This document shows, piece by piece, positions 8,993 through 18,114 of a stretch of 36,054 bases of DNA (position 1 is the first letter of the stretch; each line of letters starts with the position of its first letter). Origin of the DNA: Dehalococcoidia bacterium (lineage in GTDB: Bacteria; Chloroflexota; Dehalococcoidia; Bin125); assembly GCA_022822375.1 (NCBI GenBank), contig JAJEBU010000007.1, positions 1-36,054 on the forward strand, read 5' to 3'. Under the pieces are notes generated by a model. That model was not told where the DNA came from and searched no databases. It saw only the letters and a list, made by a program, of their open reading frames with translations. Made by a program: the position numbers and the translations under genes.

Positions 8993-8998
8993 AGTATA
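8993..8998 (-). promoter_or_regulatory. Candidate -10 box for the rpsB cluster
   Basis: On the minus strand 8998-8993 reads TATACT, one mismatch from TATAAT, about 70 bases before the rpsB start. No good -35 hexamer is seen 16-18 bases upstream. It is placed in the divergent gap with the plus-strand fmdB-like gene. Motif-only call. Confidence 0.3.
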
Positions 8999-9081
8999 GG
9001 GGTGAACCCCGCTTGGACGCACCGATTCAGTCGCCGTGATAGCTTACGAGGTGTCGTTTGGTATCTGCGCGGAGGAAGCAC

Positions 9082-9399
9082 GTGCCCCGCTACGTCTATG
9101 AGTGTTTCGAGTGCGGCCACACGGTCGAGAAGCTGGAAGGCTGGAACGCGGAAGCCCAACAGCCTTGCCTGGAGTGCGAGCACACCATGCAGCGCATCCC
9201 CAGCGCACCCGCGATCGTCTTCAAGGGATCCGGCTGGTACTCGACCGACAGCAAGAAGAGCAACTGGAAGAACCGCCGCGACGAAGATCGCGAGGGCGGC
9301 GGTGGCGACGGGGAGCACGGCGAGAGCGGTGAGGGTGCTGAGTCGTCCGGCAGCAGCGACGCCGGCGAACGCGAACCATCCACCGCGGCTGCCGAGTAA
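9082..9399 (+). CDS. FmdB-family zinc-ribbon protein
   Basis: This small protein (105 residues) starts at GTG 9082, chosen because GGAGG at 9071-9075 lies 6 bases upstream. PRYVYECFECGHTVEK and a second CLEC pair form the CxxC...CxxC zinc ribbon of the FmdB/CxxC regulatory family. AIVFKGSGWYSTD is the usual short motif following the ribbon. The second half is a low-complexity Gly/Ser/Glu-rich tail and is probably disordered. The family has no established biochemical role; the FmdB name comes from a putative regulator of formamidase. A possible promoter pair is TTGGAC at 9013-9018 and TGATAG at 9037-9042. It is followed by dtd after 42 bases. Confidence 0.88.
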   Translation: MPRYVYECFECGHTVEKLEGWNAEAQQPCLECEHTMQRIPSAPAIVFKGSGWYSTDSKKSNWKNRRDEDREGGGGDGEHGESGEGAESSGSSDAGEREPSTAAAE

Positions 9400-9441
9400 C
9401 GCTCCGCCGCTCTCCGCGGCGTCATCCGATCTCGCAATCTC

Positions 9442-9906
9442 ATGAGACTCGTGCTGCAGCGCGTCACGAACGGGTCCGTTCGCGTGGCTGGCGAGCTGGT
9501 CGGTGAGATCGGCCAGGGGCTGCTGATCCTCGTGGGGGTGGCCGAGGGCGACACAGAGGCGGAGGCCGAAAAGCTCGCGGCCAAGACCGCGGGGTTGAGA
9601 ATCTTCGCCGACGCCGAAGGCCGCATCAACGACAGTCTGCTCGACATCGGTGGTGAGGCGCTCGTCGTCAGTCAGTTCACGCTCAACGCGGACGTCCGCA
9701 AGGGCCGTCGTCCCAGTTTCACTGGTGCGGCCAGACCAGCTGACGCGGAACCGCTCGTGGACTACTTCGCCCAGTGTCTGAGAGGCACTGGCATACCCGT
9801 CGAGACTGGCGTCTTCGGCGCTGCGATGTCGGTCTCATTGGTCAACGACGGGCCGTTCACGATTGTGATCGACTCGGCCGATCTGGAGCGTCCTCGCAGG
9901 TCCTAG
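9442..9906 (+). CDS. dtd: D-aminoacyl-tRNA deacylase
   Basis: Dtd hydrolyses D-amino acids and glycine mischarged onto tRNA, protecting translation. The 154-residue length is standard. [15 protein letters not shown], the catalytic-site SQFTL and the cross-subunit NDGPFT (family pattern NxGPxT with one inserted residue) are present. The start ATG is at the N-terminus expected for the family. The stop codon overlaps that of the convergent nadC gene through a shared CTAG at 9903-9906. Confidence 0.95.
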   Translation: MRLVLQRVTNGSVRVAGELVGEIGQGLLILVGVAEGDTEAEAEKLAAKTAGLRIFADAEGRINDSLLDIGGEALVVSQFTLNADVRKGRRPSFTGAARPADAEPLVDYFAQCLRGTGIPVETGVFGAAMSVSLVNDGPFTIVIDSADLERPRRS

Positions 9907-10775
9907 CCGAGCGTGAGGTCCATCGCGATATCGAGCGACGGCGCGGAGTGGGTCAGCGCGCCCAAGGAGATGAAGTCGACGCCGGCGGCGGCGACGGTCG
10001 CAATCTGATCGAGCGTGATGCCGCCGCTGGCCTCGGTGCGAGCGCGGTGGGCGCGAGCCGCCTCGACGGCCGGCGGGTAGTCTTCGACGCGGAAGTTGTC
10101 CAGCAACAGCGCGGTCGCGCCGGCGTCAAGCGCTTCCTGGACCTCATCGAGACTCGTCACTTCAACCTCGACGCCCGTGGCCGGACCGACGTTGGCTCGG
10201 GCCGCCGCAACAGCGTCGCGGAGCGTTCCCCCGGCCTGGCGGACGGCAGCAATGTGGTTGTCTTTCAGCATCACACCCGACGCCAGCGAGTCACGGTGGT
10301 TGACGCCGCCGCCGCAGCGGACCGCGTAGCGTTCGGCGGCTCTGAGGCCGGGCGTGGTCTTGCGGGTGTCGAGGATCGTCGTGTGCGGCCCCGCGGCTTC
10401 AACGGCGAGCGCGGTCAGCGTCGCGGTACCGCTCAGGCGCTGCATCCAGTTCAGTGCCGTGCGTTCTGCGCGGAGCAAGGCGTCGAGCTGGCCGCTCACA
10501 GTCGCGATGGGTTGCCCGGCAGCCGCGCGGTCGCCGTCGGCCAGCTCGGCCTGGAAGCGGGCGTCTGGATCGAGCGCGACGAACGCCGCTCGAGCGAACG
10601 ACAGCCCGCAGATCACGCCGCCCGCCCGAGCCGTCAGCAGCGCTTGTCCCTGTCGAACCCCGATCCAGCGGCGCAGGGAGCCCGTCGTCACGTCCAGGTC
10701 CACGCGGTCCTCAGCCAGCGATGCGTCCACCAACCGCTGGACAACTCCCGGCTCCAGGCCGCGCGCGGCGCTCAT
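9903..10775 (-). CDS. nadC: Nicotinate-nucleotide pyrophosphorylase (quinolinate phosphoribosyltransferase)
   Basis: NadC joins quinolinate and PRPP to form nicotinate mononucleotide with release of CO2, the third step of de novo NAD synthesis. The 290-residue protein has [54 protein letters not shown] and a late [19 protein letters not shown], all family signatures. The start overlaps the nadB stop by four bases (ATGA), consistent with translational coupling in nadA-nadB-nadC. Confidence 0.97.
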   Translation of the reverse strand: MSAARGLEPGVVQRLVDASLAEDRVDLDVTTGSLRRWIGVRQGQALLTARAGGVICGLSFARAAFVALDPDARFQAELADGDRAAAGQPIATVSGQLDALLRAERTALNWMQRLSGTATLTALAVEAAGPHTTILDTRKTTPGLRAAERYAVRCGGGVNHRDSLASGVMLKDNHIAAVRQAGGTLRDAVAAARANVGPATGVEVEVTSLDEVQEALDAGATALLLDNFRVEDYPPAVEAARAHRARTEASGGITLDQIATVAAAGVDFISLGALTHSAPSLDIAMDLTLG

Positions 10776-12262
10776 TCAATCACCAGCTGATGCAGACTGT
10801 GCCGCCGCCAGGACGGTCGCTCGTCGGGGAAGTCGAGCCGCAAGTGAGCGCCGCGCGATTCTCTGCGTTGGAGCGCGGCCTCGGCGATCAACCGCGCGGT
10901 CAATGTCGCCAACGGCAGCGACGGATCTTCGGTGTCCGTGTCTGTCCACCGGTCGAAGCGTTCCAGAGCCGAGCGGAGGCCGTCCGCCGTTCGTGTGATG
11001 CCGGCGAACTCGCTCATGGTCTCGTGGAGGTCGTCCCACGAGGGCGCGCTCGCGTGTGGACTCAGCGGCATGCGATCGATCTGTCCTGCGGGAGTCGGGG
11101 CGGCAGCTGGGCCGGTCTGGATGGCGGCTGCGACGCGAGCGGAGAAGACCGCTGCTTCGAGCAGCGAGTTCGAGGCGACACGGTTGGCGCCGTGCGCCCC
11201 GCTCGACGCGCACTCGCCGGCCGCGAACAAGCCGGGCACGGTGGTCCGACCGTCAATGTCGGTGTACACGCCGCCCATGTGGTAGTGAGCAGCCGGCGCG
11301 ACCGGGATCGGGCCTGCCGTGATGTCCCAGCCACGCTCGAGAGCGCCGCGGTGGACGCCGGGGAAGCGGGCCTGCAGGAACTCTGCGCCACGATGCGAAA
11401 TGTCCAGCCAGACGTGGTCGGTCGCGTCCCGCTGCATCGATGCCGAGATGGCGTTCGCGACGACTGAACGCGGGGCCAACTCGGCGTCTGGGTGGACTTG
11501 CGCCATGAGCCGCTCGCCCGTTGCATCGAGCAGCCTGGCGCCCTCGCCGCGCAGCGCCTCCGAGATGAGAAACGCAGATCCGCCAACGGCCAGGGAGGTG
11601 GGGTGAAACTGGACGAATTCCATGTCGCGCAGCAGCGCTCCCGCTCGCAGCGCGAGGGCGACGCCGTCGCCGCTGGCGGTCAGCGGATTCGTGGTGACGC
11701 GATAGAGCGCGCCCGCGCCGCCGGTGGCCAGAACTGTGGCGTCGGCAAGGATCGTCTCGCGAGCATCGGTGATCGCTCCGACGCAGCGGCCGGCGTCCAT
11801 GACGAGTTCCGTCACGGTCACGCCGCTGCGGACGTCGACATCGGCCTCGGCGAGCCGATTGAGCAGCGCCGACTGAATGTGCAGCCCCGTCTCGTCGCCG
11901 CCGGCGTGGAGGACGCGCGGCGTGGAATGTGCGCCTTCCATGGCAAGCGACAGCTCGCCCGATTCGGCGCGATCAAACTCAACGCCCAACCGCAGCAGCC
12001 GCTCGATCGCTGCGACCCCGTCCGCCGTGAGCGCGTGCACCGCTTGCGGATCACAGAGGCCGGCGCCGGCGCGGATCGTGTCCGCGGCGTGGGTGTCAGG
12101 ATCGTCCAGTGACGAGATGGCAGCGGCGATGCCGCCCTGGGCGCGGCGCGTGTTCGTTTCCGACAGGTCGGCCTTGCTCAGCAGCGTGACAGCTGCGAAC
12201 TCCGACGCCAACAGAGCGGTGTTGATGCCCGCCAAGCCGCTGCCGATGACGAGGATTCGCAT
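10772..12262 (-). CDS. nadB: L-aspartate oxidase
   Basis: NadB is an FAD enzyme oxidising L-aspartate to iminoaspartate, the first step of NAD synthesis. The 496-residue protein begins MRILVIGSGLAGINTALLAS, the dinucleotide-binding fold. The active-site region includes HYHMGGVYTDIDGRTTVPGL and GLFAAGECASSGAHGANRVA, plus HRGAEFLQARFPG. It belongs to the succinate dehydrogenase flavoprotein superfamily, but length, lack of other SDH subunits and position between nadA and nadC support NadB. It starts 9 bases after nadA. Confidence 0.97.
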   Translation of the reverse strand: MRILVIGSGLAGINTALLASEFAAVTLLSKADLSETNTRRAQGGIAAAISSLDDPDTHAADTIRAGAGLCDPQAVHALTADGVAAIERLLRLGVEFDRAESGELSLAMEGAHSTPRVLHAGGDETGLHIQSALLNRLAEADVDVRSGVTVTELVMDAGRCVGAITDARETILADATVLATGGAGALYRVTTNPLTASGDGVALALRAGALLRDMEFVQFHPTSLAVGGSAFLISEALRGEGARLLDATGERLMAQVHPDAELAPRSVVANAISASMQRDATDHVWLDISHRGAEFLQARFPGVHRGALERGWDITAGPIPVAPAAHYHMGGVYTDIDGRTTVPGLFAAGECASSGAHGANRVASNSLLEAAVFSARVAAAIQTGPAAAPTPAGQIDRMPLSPHASAPSWDDLHETMSEFAGITRTADGLRSALERFDRWTDTDTEDPSLPLATLTARLIAEAALQRRESRGAHLRLDFPDERPSWRRHSLHQLVIE

Positions 12263-12271
12263 GGTCAGCGG

Positions 12272-13489
12272 TTAGGTGATGGCCAGCATGCGGTCGAGCG
12301 CGACACGGGCCCACTCGCGTGTCTCGTCGTCGACGCGGATCGGGTTGACCACTCGTCCTGCCACCAGCGACTCGGTGACCCAGGCCAGGTAGGCCGGGTG
12401 AATGCGGTACATCGTCGCGCAGGGGCAGACGACGGGGTCGAGGCAGAATGCCGTCTTGCCGTCTGACTGCACTTCCTCATTGAGGCGGTGGACGAGATTG
12501 ATCTCCGTGCCGACCGCGTAAGCGCCTGGTGGTCCGTTGCGTACGTAGTTGATGATGAATTCAGTGGAACCATCAGCGTCGGCGGCGTCGACGACGGGTT
12601 CGGGGCACTCAGGATGCACCACGACACGCACGCCGGGGTGTTCCTCACGCGCTTTGGCGATCTGCTCGGTTCGGAATCGGATGTGGACGGAGCAGTGGCC
12701 CTGCCAGAGCAGAATCTTGCTGTCTCGGATGCGCTGCTCGGTGAGTCCACCGTTGACCTTGCGCGGGCTCCAGACAGCGGTTTCGGTCGCCGGGTCGATG
12801 CCCAACCGCTTGCCCGTGTTGCGGCCCAGGTGCTGGTCGGGGAAGAACAGCACCTGGTCGCCATGTTCGAAGGCCCACTCGAGCACGGCCGTCGCGTTGG
12901 ACGAGGTACAGACCGCACCGCCGTGCTTGCCCACGAAGGCCTTCAGCGAGGCGGCGGAGTTCATGTAGGTGATTGGGATCACGCGCTCGGTGTCGACCAA
13001 CTCCGACAGGTCGTCCCAGGCGTCGTAGACATCTTCCGGTTGCGCCATGTCGGCCATCGAGCAGCCGGCGGCGAGGTTGGGCAGGATGACGGTCTGCTCG
13101 GGCGTGGTCAGGATGTCAGCGCTCTCGGCCATAAAGTGGACGCCGCAGAAGATGATGTACTCGGCGGCCGAGTTGTCGGCGGCCTGCTGCGCGAGCTTGA
13201 AGGAGTCGCCGCGGAAATCGGCAAACTCGATGATGTCGTCGCGCTGATAGTGGTGACCGAGAATCAGCAGGCGCTCGCCCAGCTGCTTCCGCGCGGCGCG
13301 GATGCGCTCGCGCAACTCGTCGCCCGAGAGTTGCAGGTACGACTGCGGGATCTCCGGCTGCCAATCGGGCAGGTGCGGCTCCGAGGCCAACGGGATCGTG
13401 GCGATGTCAGTCTCACAGGCCTCATCGGGCAGGTTGGGCGGCAGGATCTCTGGAACGAAATCGGTCTCGACGACGATGGCTTCGGTCAT
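12272..13489 (-). CDS. nadA: Quinolinate synthase
   Basis: NadA condenses iminoaspartate with dihydroxyacetone phosphate to quinolinate using a [4Fe-4S] cluster. The 405-residue protein has the three expected cluster cysteines, in IIFCGVHFMAESA, HPECPEPV and VVCPCATMYRI. YQRDDIIEFADFRGDSF and the CTSSNATAVLEW stretch bind substrate. The N-terminal region before LILGHHYQ is about 90 residues, as in long-form NadA. It is the first gene of nadABC and has the NrtR operator array just upstream. Confidence 0.97.
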   Translation of the reverse strand: MTEAIVVETDFVPEILPPNLPDEACETDIATIPLASEPHLPDWQPEIPQSYLQLSGDELRERIRAARKQLGERLLILGHHYQRDDIIEFADFRGDSFKLAQQAADNSAAEYIIFCGVHFMAESADILTTPEQTVILPNLAAGCSMADMAQPEDVYDAWDDLSELVDTERVIPITYMNSAASLKAFVGKHGGAVCTSSNATAVLEWAFEHGDQVLFFPDQHLGRNTGKRLGIDPATETAVWSPRKVNGGLTEQRIRDSKILLWQGHCSVHIRFRTEQIAKAREEHPGVRVVVHPECPEPVVDAADADGSTEFIINYVRNGPPGAYAVGTEINLVHRLNEEVQSDGKTAFCLDPVVCPCATMYRIHPAYLAWVTESLVAGRVVNPIRVDDETREWARVALDRMLAIT

Positions 13490-13511
13490 GATGGACTCTG
13501 AACGCTGCTAC

Positions 13512-13549
13512 TTAGTGTCTGTCTGACACTATCAGTGTCGGATTAGTGT
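13512..13549 (-). promoter_or_regulatory. Probable NrtR operator array upstream of nadA
   Basis: Four AGTGT(C) half-sites lie in 38 bases, ending 23 bases upstream of nadA. TAGTGTC at 13513-13519 and GACACTA at 13525-13531 form an inverted repeat with a 5-base spacer. The second half also pairs with AGTGTC at 13534-13539 (3-base spacer). TTAGTGT at 13543-13549 repeats in the same direction. Known NrtR sites in several phyla have inverted TAGTGTC-like arms, and nrtR is the adjacent gene. The array covers the predicted -10 and the transcript start, which suits repression. Binding itself is inferred. Confidence 0.75.
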
Positions 13550-13573
13550 TGCAAATTGGCAGGTTGCTGTCAA
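13545..13573 (-). promoter_or_regulatory. Candidate promoter of nadABC
   Basis: On the minus strand TTGACA (13573-13568) is a perfect -35 hexamer. AACACT follows after 17 bases (13550-13545) as a weak -10. The -10 overlaps the outermost half-site of the operator array, which fits repressor occlusion. Prediction from sequence only. Confidence 0.5.
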
Positions 13574-13665
13574 GACACGGTTAACGCTGCAGCGCCAAGC
13601 AGCTGCGGCTAGACATAATCGAGGCAGGGTTCCCGTGGCGCATCCAGCGGGGCCTTGCGACGAAA

Positions 13666-13695
13666 CCCGCTTCTCCTGCAAGGAGGGGGAGCGGG
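13666..13695 (-). terminator. Hairpin behind nrtR, possible terminator
   Basis: CCCGCT and AGCGGG arms enclose a second CTCCT/AGGAG stem with a 3-base loop, in the gap after nrtR and before the nadA promoter. On the minus strand only a short TTTCG run follows, so termination strength is doubtful. It could separate nrtR transcription from nadABC. Confidence 0.4.
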
Positions 13696-13734
13696 CCGGG
13701 AACAGCGTGATGTGCAGGTTTCCAGCAGGGGAGG

Positions 13735-14409
13735 CTAGGACCGTTCGGCGAAGCGGTAGAGCCCCGCTGGCCGGTGGCGGCCCTCCTTTCTCTGCTCGTT
13801 GGTGGCCGTGATGAAGTCTCGTTTCAGCATCCAGCGGCGAAAGTTCCGCTTGTCCAGCGGACGGCCTCGGATCGCCTCATAGACCTCCTGCAGCTCCCGC
13901 ATCGTGAAGCGCGGCGGCAGCAGCGAGTATGCGGCGGTCGTGTATTCGAGCTTGTTGATCAGCCGCTGGCGCGCCTCGTCGAGCACGCGCTGATTGTCGA
14001 AGGCGAGCGGCGGCGTCGCGTCCAGTCTCCACCACTGTGGACGCCAGGCGCTGCGATCCGCGAGTCGCACGCGCTCGGGATCGACCAGTGCAAACCAGGT
14101 CACGCCGACGCTGCCGTCGGGCGCGTCCGGATCGAGGTCGCCGAAGGTGTAGAGCTGTTCGAGGAAGACATCGGTGACGCCGGTTTCCTCGGCGAGCTTG
14201 CGCACGGCGGCCTGTTCCAATGTCTCTCCGTGATGCAGCGCTCCGCCAGGAATCGCCCATTGACCCTCCGCCGGCGCGGCCGATCGCTCGATCAACAGCA
14301 CTTGGAGCGCACCCTCGTAGACGGTGAAGATCACGACCAAGACCGCGACCGTTGGGCGGCGCGTGCCGAGAGCCTGGTTGACGGCGCCGGAGCGGGTCTC
14401 GGTCGTCAT
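13735..14409 (-). CDS. nrtR: NrtR-type Nudix-related transcriptional regulator of NAD metabolism
   Basis: A 224-residue protein with a Nudix domain (about residues 19-150) and a C-terminal winged helix (FTMRELQEVYEAIRGRPLDK, then RNFRRWMLKRDFI), the architecture of NrtR. NrtR represses NAD biosynthesis genes and is released by ADP-ribose or related NAD metabolites. The Nudix box runs from G56 to V78 as GALHHGETLEQAAVRKLAEE then TGV. Its usual RE pair is RK, with K71 in place of the first catalytic Glu, so hydrolase activity may be lost while ligand sensing remains (inference). The ATG at 14407-14409 is 4 bases after miaB; an earlier in-frame start at 14466 would overlap miaB by about 50 bases and is less likely. 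Its likely target is the adjacent nadABC. Confidence 0.9.
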   Translation of the reverse strand: MTTETRSGAVNQALGTRRPTVAVLVVIFTVYEGALQVLLIERSAAPAEGQWAIPGGALHHGETLEQAAVRKLAEETGVTDVFLEQLYTFGDLDPDAPDGSVGVTWFALVDPERVRLADRSAWRPQWWRLDATPPLAFDNQRVLDEARQRLINKLEYTTAAYSLLPPRFTMRELQEVYEAIRGRPLDKRNFRRWMLKRDFITATNEQRKEGRHRPAGLYRFAERS

Positions 14410-14413
14410 CGGT

Positions 14414-15766
14414 CTAGGCCGGCACGCCCTGCAGACTCCACGCGCCGACGCTCGTGACCGTGACATCGAGCATGTCGCCAGGATGATGCTGGCCGATGGG
14501 TGCGTCGAAGTGGACGAGCTTCATGGTGCGCGTGCGGCCGGTGTGCCGCTCGACGCCCTCGTGCTCTGACGGCTTCGTCGATTCCAGCAGCACTTCGACA
14601 TCGGTCAGCAGGTAGCGGTTGTTGATCTGGAAGGAGATGTCGCGCTGCAAATCTTCGATGCGGTGCAGGCGCTCCATCTTCAGCTCGTGGGGGACGTCGT
14701 CGGGCTGATTCTTCTGAGCGAAGGTGCCGGTTCGCGGGCTGTATGCGGCGACATGGACCTTGTCGAACCGCATGTCGGCGAGCAGGTCGTAGGTGTCTTG
14801 GAAGTCCCGATCGGACTCGCCGGGAAAGCCGACGATCACGTCGGTCGAAATGCTCACGTCGGGCCAGAGCGAGCGGACCTTGTCCACGCGGTCGCGGAAC
14901 TGCGCCACGGAATAGCCGCGCCGCATGTTGGTCAGTACATCGTCCGAGCCTGCCTGGACGGGCAGCGAGAACGCTTCGCAGACCTTTGGCAGCTCAGCCA
15001 TGCCCTCGAGGATTCGATCTGTCATGTCGGGCGGATAGCTGGTCAGCTGTCGGATGCGGTGGAGATTGGGGAGGTCATGGATGGCGCGCATCAGGTCTGA
15101 GAGGTCGGCGTGCTCCGTCGCCGGGTCGACGGACGGCTGGTCCTTGCCGTAGGCCTCGACGGTCTGTCCCAGCAAGGTGACCTCGCGCACGCCGCGCATG
15201 GTGTGCGCCTCGATCTCTCGGGCGATCTCACTGATCGGCCGCGAGCGCTCGCGTCCACGCCGCAGCGGCACAATGCAGTAGGTGCAGAACTTGTCGCAGC
15301 CCTCAATGACAGGCACAAAGGCCGTCGGACTGGTGTTGTCCGGGAAGATCTCCGGCCAGAACTCGCCGCCGTCGTCCTCAGGCTCGGGGATGCCCGCTGG
15401 GACGCCCGGCAGATCGAGCAGGCTCACGACCTGGTCGAATCGCTGCGGTTGGGCCCAGGTGTCGACGAAGGAGAAGCGCTTGGTGATCGGGTCGTCGCCG
15501 CGCGCGGTATGCGGTCCGACCATGCAGCCCATCACGGCGATGCGCAGATCGGGATTCGCCGCCTTCAGATGCTTCAGTGAGCCAAGCTTGGCCTGGGCCT
15601 TGTCTTCGGCGTGTTGTCGGACGGCGCAGGTGTTGAGCACGAGCAGGTCGGCGTCGCGCGGCTGATCGGTGGGGTCCATGCCGAGGCGCCGCAATCCCGC
15701 CGCGAGCTTGGCCGAGTCGGCCGTGTTGACCTGGCAGCCGACAGTCCAGATGTGATATTGGGGCAT
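14414..15766 (-). CDS. miaB: tRNA-2-methylthio-N6-isopentenyladenosine synthase MiaB
   Basis: MiaB is a radical-SAM methylthiotransferase that converts i6A37 to ms2i6A37 in tRNAs reading U-starting codons. The N-terminal cluster domain has cysteines in TVGCQVN, NTCAVRQHAEDKA and MGCMVG. The radical-SAM motif is CDKFCTYC within VIEGCDKFCTYCIVPLRRGR. A TRAM domain occupies the C-terminus. NTCAVR..A..K favours MiaB over the related MtaB and RimO. The protein has 450 residues. It lies upstream of nrtR with a 4-base gap and just downstream of the tRNA-Ser gene on the same strand. Confidence 0.93.
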   Translation of the reverse strand: MPQYHIWTVGCQVNTADSAKLAAGLRRLGMDPTDQPRDADLLVLNTCAVRQHAEDKAQAKLGSLKHLKAANPDLRIAVMGCMVGPHTARGDDPITKRFSFVDTWAQPQRFDQVVSLLDLPGVPAGIPEPEDDGGEFWPEIFPDNTSPTAFVPVIEGCDKFCTYCIVPLRRGRERSRPISEIAREIEAHTMRGVREVTLLGQTVEAYGKDQPSVDPATEHADLSDLMRAIHDLPNLHRIRQLTSYPPDMTDRILEGMAELPKVCEAFSLPVQAGSDDVLTNMRRGYSVAQFRDRVDKVRSLWPDVSISTDVIVGFPGESDRDFQDTYDLLADMRFDKVHVAAYSPRTGTFAQKNQPDDVPHELKMERLHRIEDLQRDISFQINNRYLLTDVEVLLESTKPSEHEGVERHTGRTRTMKLVHFDAPIGQHHPGDMLDVTVTSVGAWSLQGVPA

Positions 15767-15783
15767 GGTGTCGCTCGATTCAG

Positions 15784-15873
15784 TGGCGGAGGGTGAGGGA
15801 TTCGAACCCTCGACGGAGTCTCCCCCGAACCCGCTTAGCAGGCGGGCGCACTAGGCCACTATGCGAACCCTCC
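15784..15873 (-). tRNA. tRNA-Ser (anticodon GCU), CCA encoded
   Basis: The minus strand from 15873 folds as a class II tRNA. The acceptor arms are GGAGGGT and ACCCTCC, followed by discriminator G and an encoded CCA. The anticodon stem CCCGC/GCGGG holds the loop CTGCTAA, giving anticodon GCT. The T arm is GAGGG-TTCGAAT-CCCTC. A long variable arm of about 18 bases, typical of tRNA-Ser, separates anticodon and T arms. It reads AGC/AGU codons. Confidence 0.95.
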
Positions 15874-15980
15874 ACTTGCGAGATTAGCAGCGAGCGACGC
15901 ATATGCTGCGCAACACAGCGCTGCCAGTGTCACGAATCGTGTCGCATCAGTCGCGTTGCAGACAGACAAGCGGGGCCGCG

Positions 15981-16928
15981 ATGCGCCAGCGAGTGCTGGA
16001 TCTGTGGAATCTGCGCCAACGGCTTGATGCGGCGCTGCCGCAGCTGCTCGGCAACCGCTGGCTGCCGATGCTCGGTGCGCTCGGCGCGATCACGGTCGCG
16101 CTGGCGATTGCGTTGCCACTCGCGCTCGTGACCAAGAGCGATCAGAATGACCCCTTCGTCTTGCAGTCGTACGACGGGGCCCGATTCGTGGCGGAGACCA
16201 GTGGGGACGGCGACGAGTGGGTCTTGCTGGGTCACATGTACCGCACCAAGAACACCAATCCGACCAACCGCGGCATCTGGGATCGGCTCGCCGAGCGGTT
16301 GGTCGCGGACGGCTACCGCGTCCTGCGCTGGGATTTCCGCTGTCACGGCGACACGCCCTGTGTCTACAGCGATCGCCAGATTGAGGACGTGCCGGATATC
16401 TATCTCGAGTGGGAGGCGGCGATCGACTACGCGGTTGAACAGGGCGCCAGGCGGATTCTGGGCGTCGGCGTGAGCATGGGAGGTACGAGCCTGCTGCAGG
16501 TCGCGGCCTACCGCGACGAGCTGGAGGCGGTCAGCGCGATCTCCAGCCCCAATCAGTTTCCCAACAAGGAGCCGTCCGATTCCGACCGCGGCGGCGCTGA
16601 CTTCGACAAGCTGGAGGCGTTGAGCACGATCCGCGATGTGGAGGCGCCCAAGCTGTTCATGGTCGGCGCGCGCAACCAGTGCTCGTACTGGCAATCGAAT
16701 CGCTACTTCCAGAAATCCGGCGAGCCGACCCGCTTCGTGATCTACGACACGGACCTGCACGGCACAGAGATTCTCGACGACGAGCAGATCGGGCCAGGTG
16801 CGGTGCAAGAACTGCTGGAATTCCTTGCGGAACCAACGGGCATCGTCGGCAAGGAAAAGCAAAACCTCGCACCCGACGCGGATCCGAACGACGAATGCTG
16901 GCCGCCGGAAGACGAGGAAGCAGACTGA
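15981..16928 (+). CDS. Membrane-anchored alpha/beta hydrolase
   Basis: A 315-residue protein from ATG 15981 (an ATG at 15903 would add 26 residues). A hydrophobic anchor, LPMLGALGAITVALAIALPL, covers about residues 34-53. The hydrolase domain follows. The nucleophile elbow is GVGVSMGGTS with Ser165, and a likely catalytic His is H260 in DTDLHGTE. WVLLGHMYRTK may form the oxyanion region, and RVLRWDFRCHGDTP resembles the cap-proximal loop of peptidase/esterase-like hydrolases. The C-terminus is acidic. It probably faces the outside of the membrane. Substrate is unknown; esterase or peptidase-like activity is possible. It is transcribed divergently from the tRNA-Ser gene. Confidence 0.8.
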   Translation: MRQRVLDLWNLRQRLDAALPQLLGNRWLPMLGALGAITVALAIALPLALVTKSDQNDPFVLQSYDGARFVAETSGDGDEWVLLGHMYRTKNTNPTNRGIWDRLAERLVADGYRVLRWDFRCHGDTPCVYSDRQIEDVPDIYLEWEAAIDYAVEQGARRILGVGVSMGGTSLLQVAAYRDELEAVSAISSPNQFPNKEPSDSDRGGADFDKLEALSTIRDVEAPKLFMVGARNQCSYWQSNRYFQKSGEPTRFVIYDTDLHGTEILDDEQIGPGAVQELLEFLAEPTGIVGKEKQNLAPDADPNDECWPPEDEEAD

Positions 16929-16945
16929 ATCCGGGCGGCCAGCGA

Positions 16946-17149
16946 CTAGGACTGGCTGCGTCGGCGCAGCAGGCGCTGGGTGATCGGCACCATGACGAGT
17001 ACGGCGATTGCGCCGACGATGATGCCCACCACGACGTTGACCAGCACGGCCAGGATGATCATCAGCAGGATGCCGACCAACGGCGAGAGGAACCCGGCGA
17101 GGGTCGCGATCTGACCCTGCTGTCTTGGTGTCAGCGAGCCATCGGTCAT
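16946..17149 (-). CDS. Small two-helix membrane protein, unknown function
   Basis: A 67-residue protein with a short polar N-terminus, two hydrophobic helices (around residues 17-38 and 39-57, rich in Ile, Val and Leu) and a basic tail (LLRRRSQS) that should sit in the cytoplasm. No family recognised. It starts 7 bases from the sucD stop on the same strand, so it is probably the last gene of the sucC-sucD transcript. It converges with the hydrolase gene ending at 16928. Confidence 0.6.
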   Translation of the reverse strand: MTDGSLTPRQQGQIATLAGFLSPLVGILLMIILAVLVNVVVGIIVGAIAVLVMVPITQRLLRRRSQS

Positions 17150-17156
17150 TGGCGTG

Positions 17157-18083
<927 letters not shown>

Positions 18084-18114
18084 GCGCCGGTGTCCTTCAG
18101 GCAGTCAGGGAGGT

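Noticed and set aside
9406-9420. GCCGC/GCGGC hairpin after the fmdB-like gene as a terminator
   Set aside because: Only 5 bp and no T-run; dtd follows closely on the same strand.
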